This document shows, piece after piece, positions 63,092 through 64,000 of a stretch of DNA of 64,000 nt. A model generated the notes under the pieces. It saw nothing but the letters and a program-made list of their open reading frames with translations. It was not told the DNA's origin and made no database searches. The position numbers were made by a program, and so were the translations under genes. This DNA comes from Pedobacter sp. Leaf41 (GTDB lineage Bacteria; Bacteroidota; Bacteroidia; Sphingobacteriales; Sphingobacteriaceae). Numbering within the stretch: position 1 is the stretch's first letter; each line of letters begins with the position of its first letter. The DNA lies in the NCBI RefSeq assembly GCF_001422545.1, contig NZ_LMLE01000008.1, positions 401,809 to 465,808 of the forward strand, read 5' to 3'.

Positions 63092-64000
63092 ATGGAAAAT
63101 GACGACGTAAAAATCCTGAAAAAGAAACCGATTTTTCCGGTTACACAAGCATTGCAAAAGTACCTTCGTACTTATCAGCGTGAAGCAAAATTGCCTATCG
63201 GTTATAACGATTTGATGCAGTTTAATGAGGCTTTCCCTTTAATGGATAAATTTGGCAAAGACTCCCTTTGGGAGGGGCCGATTTATGCACAGGATCTCAT
63301 CGAAACCCTGCATAACGGTTTAAAAGAAATATATGCCAACCTCAAAGCTTCTGGAAATCTTCGCATCGTTGAACATAAATACATTGATAAGATTGAGTAC
63401 TGCACTTTTGGCAACACACATCCTTTCCGGATCAGAATAGTTAATCGCTTAAATGACGTTTACGATTATTTTTATATTAAAAAAGCTGATGCTTCGCGTA
63501 TTTATGGCCTTGAAATGGAGGAAATTCTTTCTCCAAACCAAGTGAATTATTTAGTTGATGGCGATACTTTGGTAGAGGAGCACATTGCAGGCATTCCAGG
63601 TGATGTTTTTACAAAAGGACAATTGTATACCCCAGAATTCAATCCGACGCGAATTGCAAAAGAATTCGTCAAATTTAATGAGCGTTGTTTAATTATGCTG
63701 TTGGGCGATATGCGGGCGTATAATTTTGTAGTTCAAATTACACCCGACTTTGATGATATTCAATTTCGCATTCGGGCAATCGACTTTGACCAGCAATTCT
63801 ACGAAGGAAATTTGAAGGTTTACCTACCTCAGTTTTTTAAGGAAAATTTGCCCTATGTTAAAATGAGTATGGAACAGCTGACCGAAAAAACCGTACTTCA
63901 ATATCAGCAGGAAGAACGGTCTTCTATTGTACACCGAGTACGCAGTGAGCGTCACCGTTTAACCGATCTGCGTGATGTTTCGAACAAGGAAGAGTTAACT
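63092..64000 (+). CDS. Conserved hypothetical protein, cut by window end
   Basis: Open frame of 303 codons from ATG 63092 to the window edge with no stop, so the 3' end is missing. Starts MENDDVKILKKKPIFPVTQ. The part MLLGDMRAYNFVVQI ... RIRAIDFDQQFYEG has an Asp-rich, kinase-like catalytic look (DMRAYN, then IDFDQ), but no family is assigned. No signal peptide or TM helix in the visible part. Upstream is the CGCAAAG repeat. Confidence 0.7.
   Translation, partial: MENDDVKILKKKPIFPVTQALQKYLRTYQREAKLPIGYNDLMQFNEAFPLMDKFGKDSLWEGPIYAQDLIETLHNGLKEIYANLKASGNLRIVEHKYIDKIEYCTFGNTHPFRIRIVNRLNDVYDYFYIKKADASRIYGLEMEEILSPNQVNYLVDGDTLVEEHIAGIPGDVFTKGQLYTPEFNPTRIAKEFVKFNERCLIMLLGDMRAYNFVVQITPDFDDIQFRIRAIDFDQQFYEGNLKVYLPQFFKENLPYVKMSMEQLTEKTVLQYQQEERSSIVHRVRSERHRLTDLRDVSNKEELT

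Noticed and set aside
1..64000. CRISPR array, prophage or insertion sequence with transposase
   Set aside because: No regularly spaced direct repeats, phage structural genes or transposase frames are seen; repeats present are short palindromes.

Overview
The window looks like a chromosomal segment from a Bacteroidota bacterium, most likely a Sphingobacteriaceae member close to Pedobacter. This is judged from protein character, AT-rich sequence, and no cultivation or database data. Pointers are TANNTTTG promoter -7 boxes, absence of Shine-Dalgarno-led starts, a short NuoG without the molybdopterin domain, GldJ and PorV of gliding/type IX secretion, an ExbB-ExbD-ExbD-TonB cluster, and many short palindromic intergenic repeats typical of the phylum.

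Layout. 1-560: the 3' end of a tRNA-Asp-like gene, a decayed GIY-YIG ORF with an 85 bp tandem duplication, and a broken tRNA-like copy. 580-5000 (minus): a stand-alone infC, a small membrane protein, an RhtA-like exporter and a response regulator/histidine kinase pair. 4943-10702: a TlpA-DUF3738 fusion, SodC lipoprotein, an orphan ExbD, metK, a lipid kinase and an eIF1/YciH-like protein. 11004-12599: pckA. 12769-18746: Ton energising operon (exbB, two exbD, tonB, small membrane protein, PstS-like lipoprotein, TPR protein). 18828-32128: all fourteen subunits of complex I (nuoA-N), mostly tightly packed but interrupted four times by dispersed palindromic repeats. 32177-36745: DedA, pyrophosphatase, CNNM/CorC transporter, rsmE, DUF4159 and a biotin carrier domain protein. 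36805-42705: gldJ, an AsmA-like protein and porV. 42756-47282: ispF, a repeat-rich gap, and a 1134-residue GH18-CE4-GT2 fusion. 47517-50020: pirin, YceI, Crp-like regulator, small Cys-rich membrane protein. 49984-56143: a cluster of two ATP-grasp-like proteins, a GCS2 carboxylate-amine ligase, a class I glutamine amidotransferase and two divergent esterases. 56148-64000: DUF2459, VOC protein, typA/bipA, two tandem lysophospholipid acyltransferases, a serine hydrolase and a truncated conserved hypothetical.

How they work together. The Ton operon energises outer-membrane receptors with the proton motive force that complex I, encoded just downstream, generates. GldJ and PorV belong to type IX secretion/gliding, but the PorU sortase often found beside them is absent here. 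The most promising poorly described system is the 49984-56143 cluster: two candidate ATP-grasp ligases, a GCS2 ligase, a GATase and two alpha/beta hydrolases form a plausible pathway for making and trimming an amide-linked small molecule or peptide. The GH18-CE4-GT2 chimera is a second strong candidate: a single-chain synthase/deacetylase/hydrolase for a beta-linked GlcNAc-type exopolysaccharide. At least six kinds of short repeat (inverted-repeat, palindromic, tRNA-derived) occupy the non-coding gaps.
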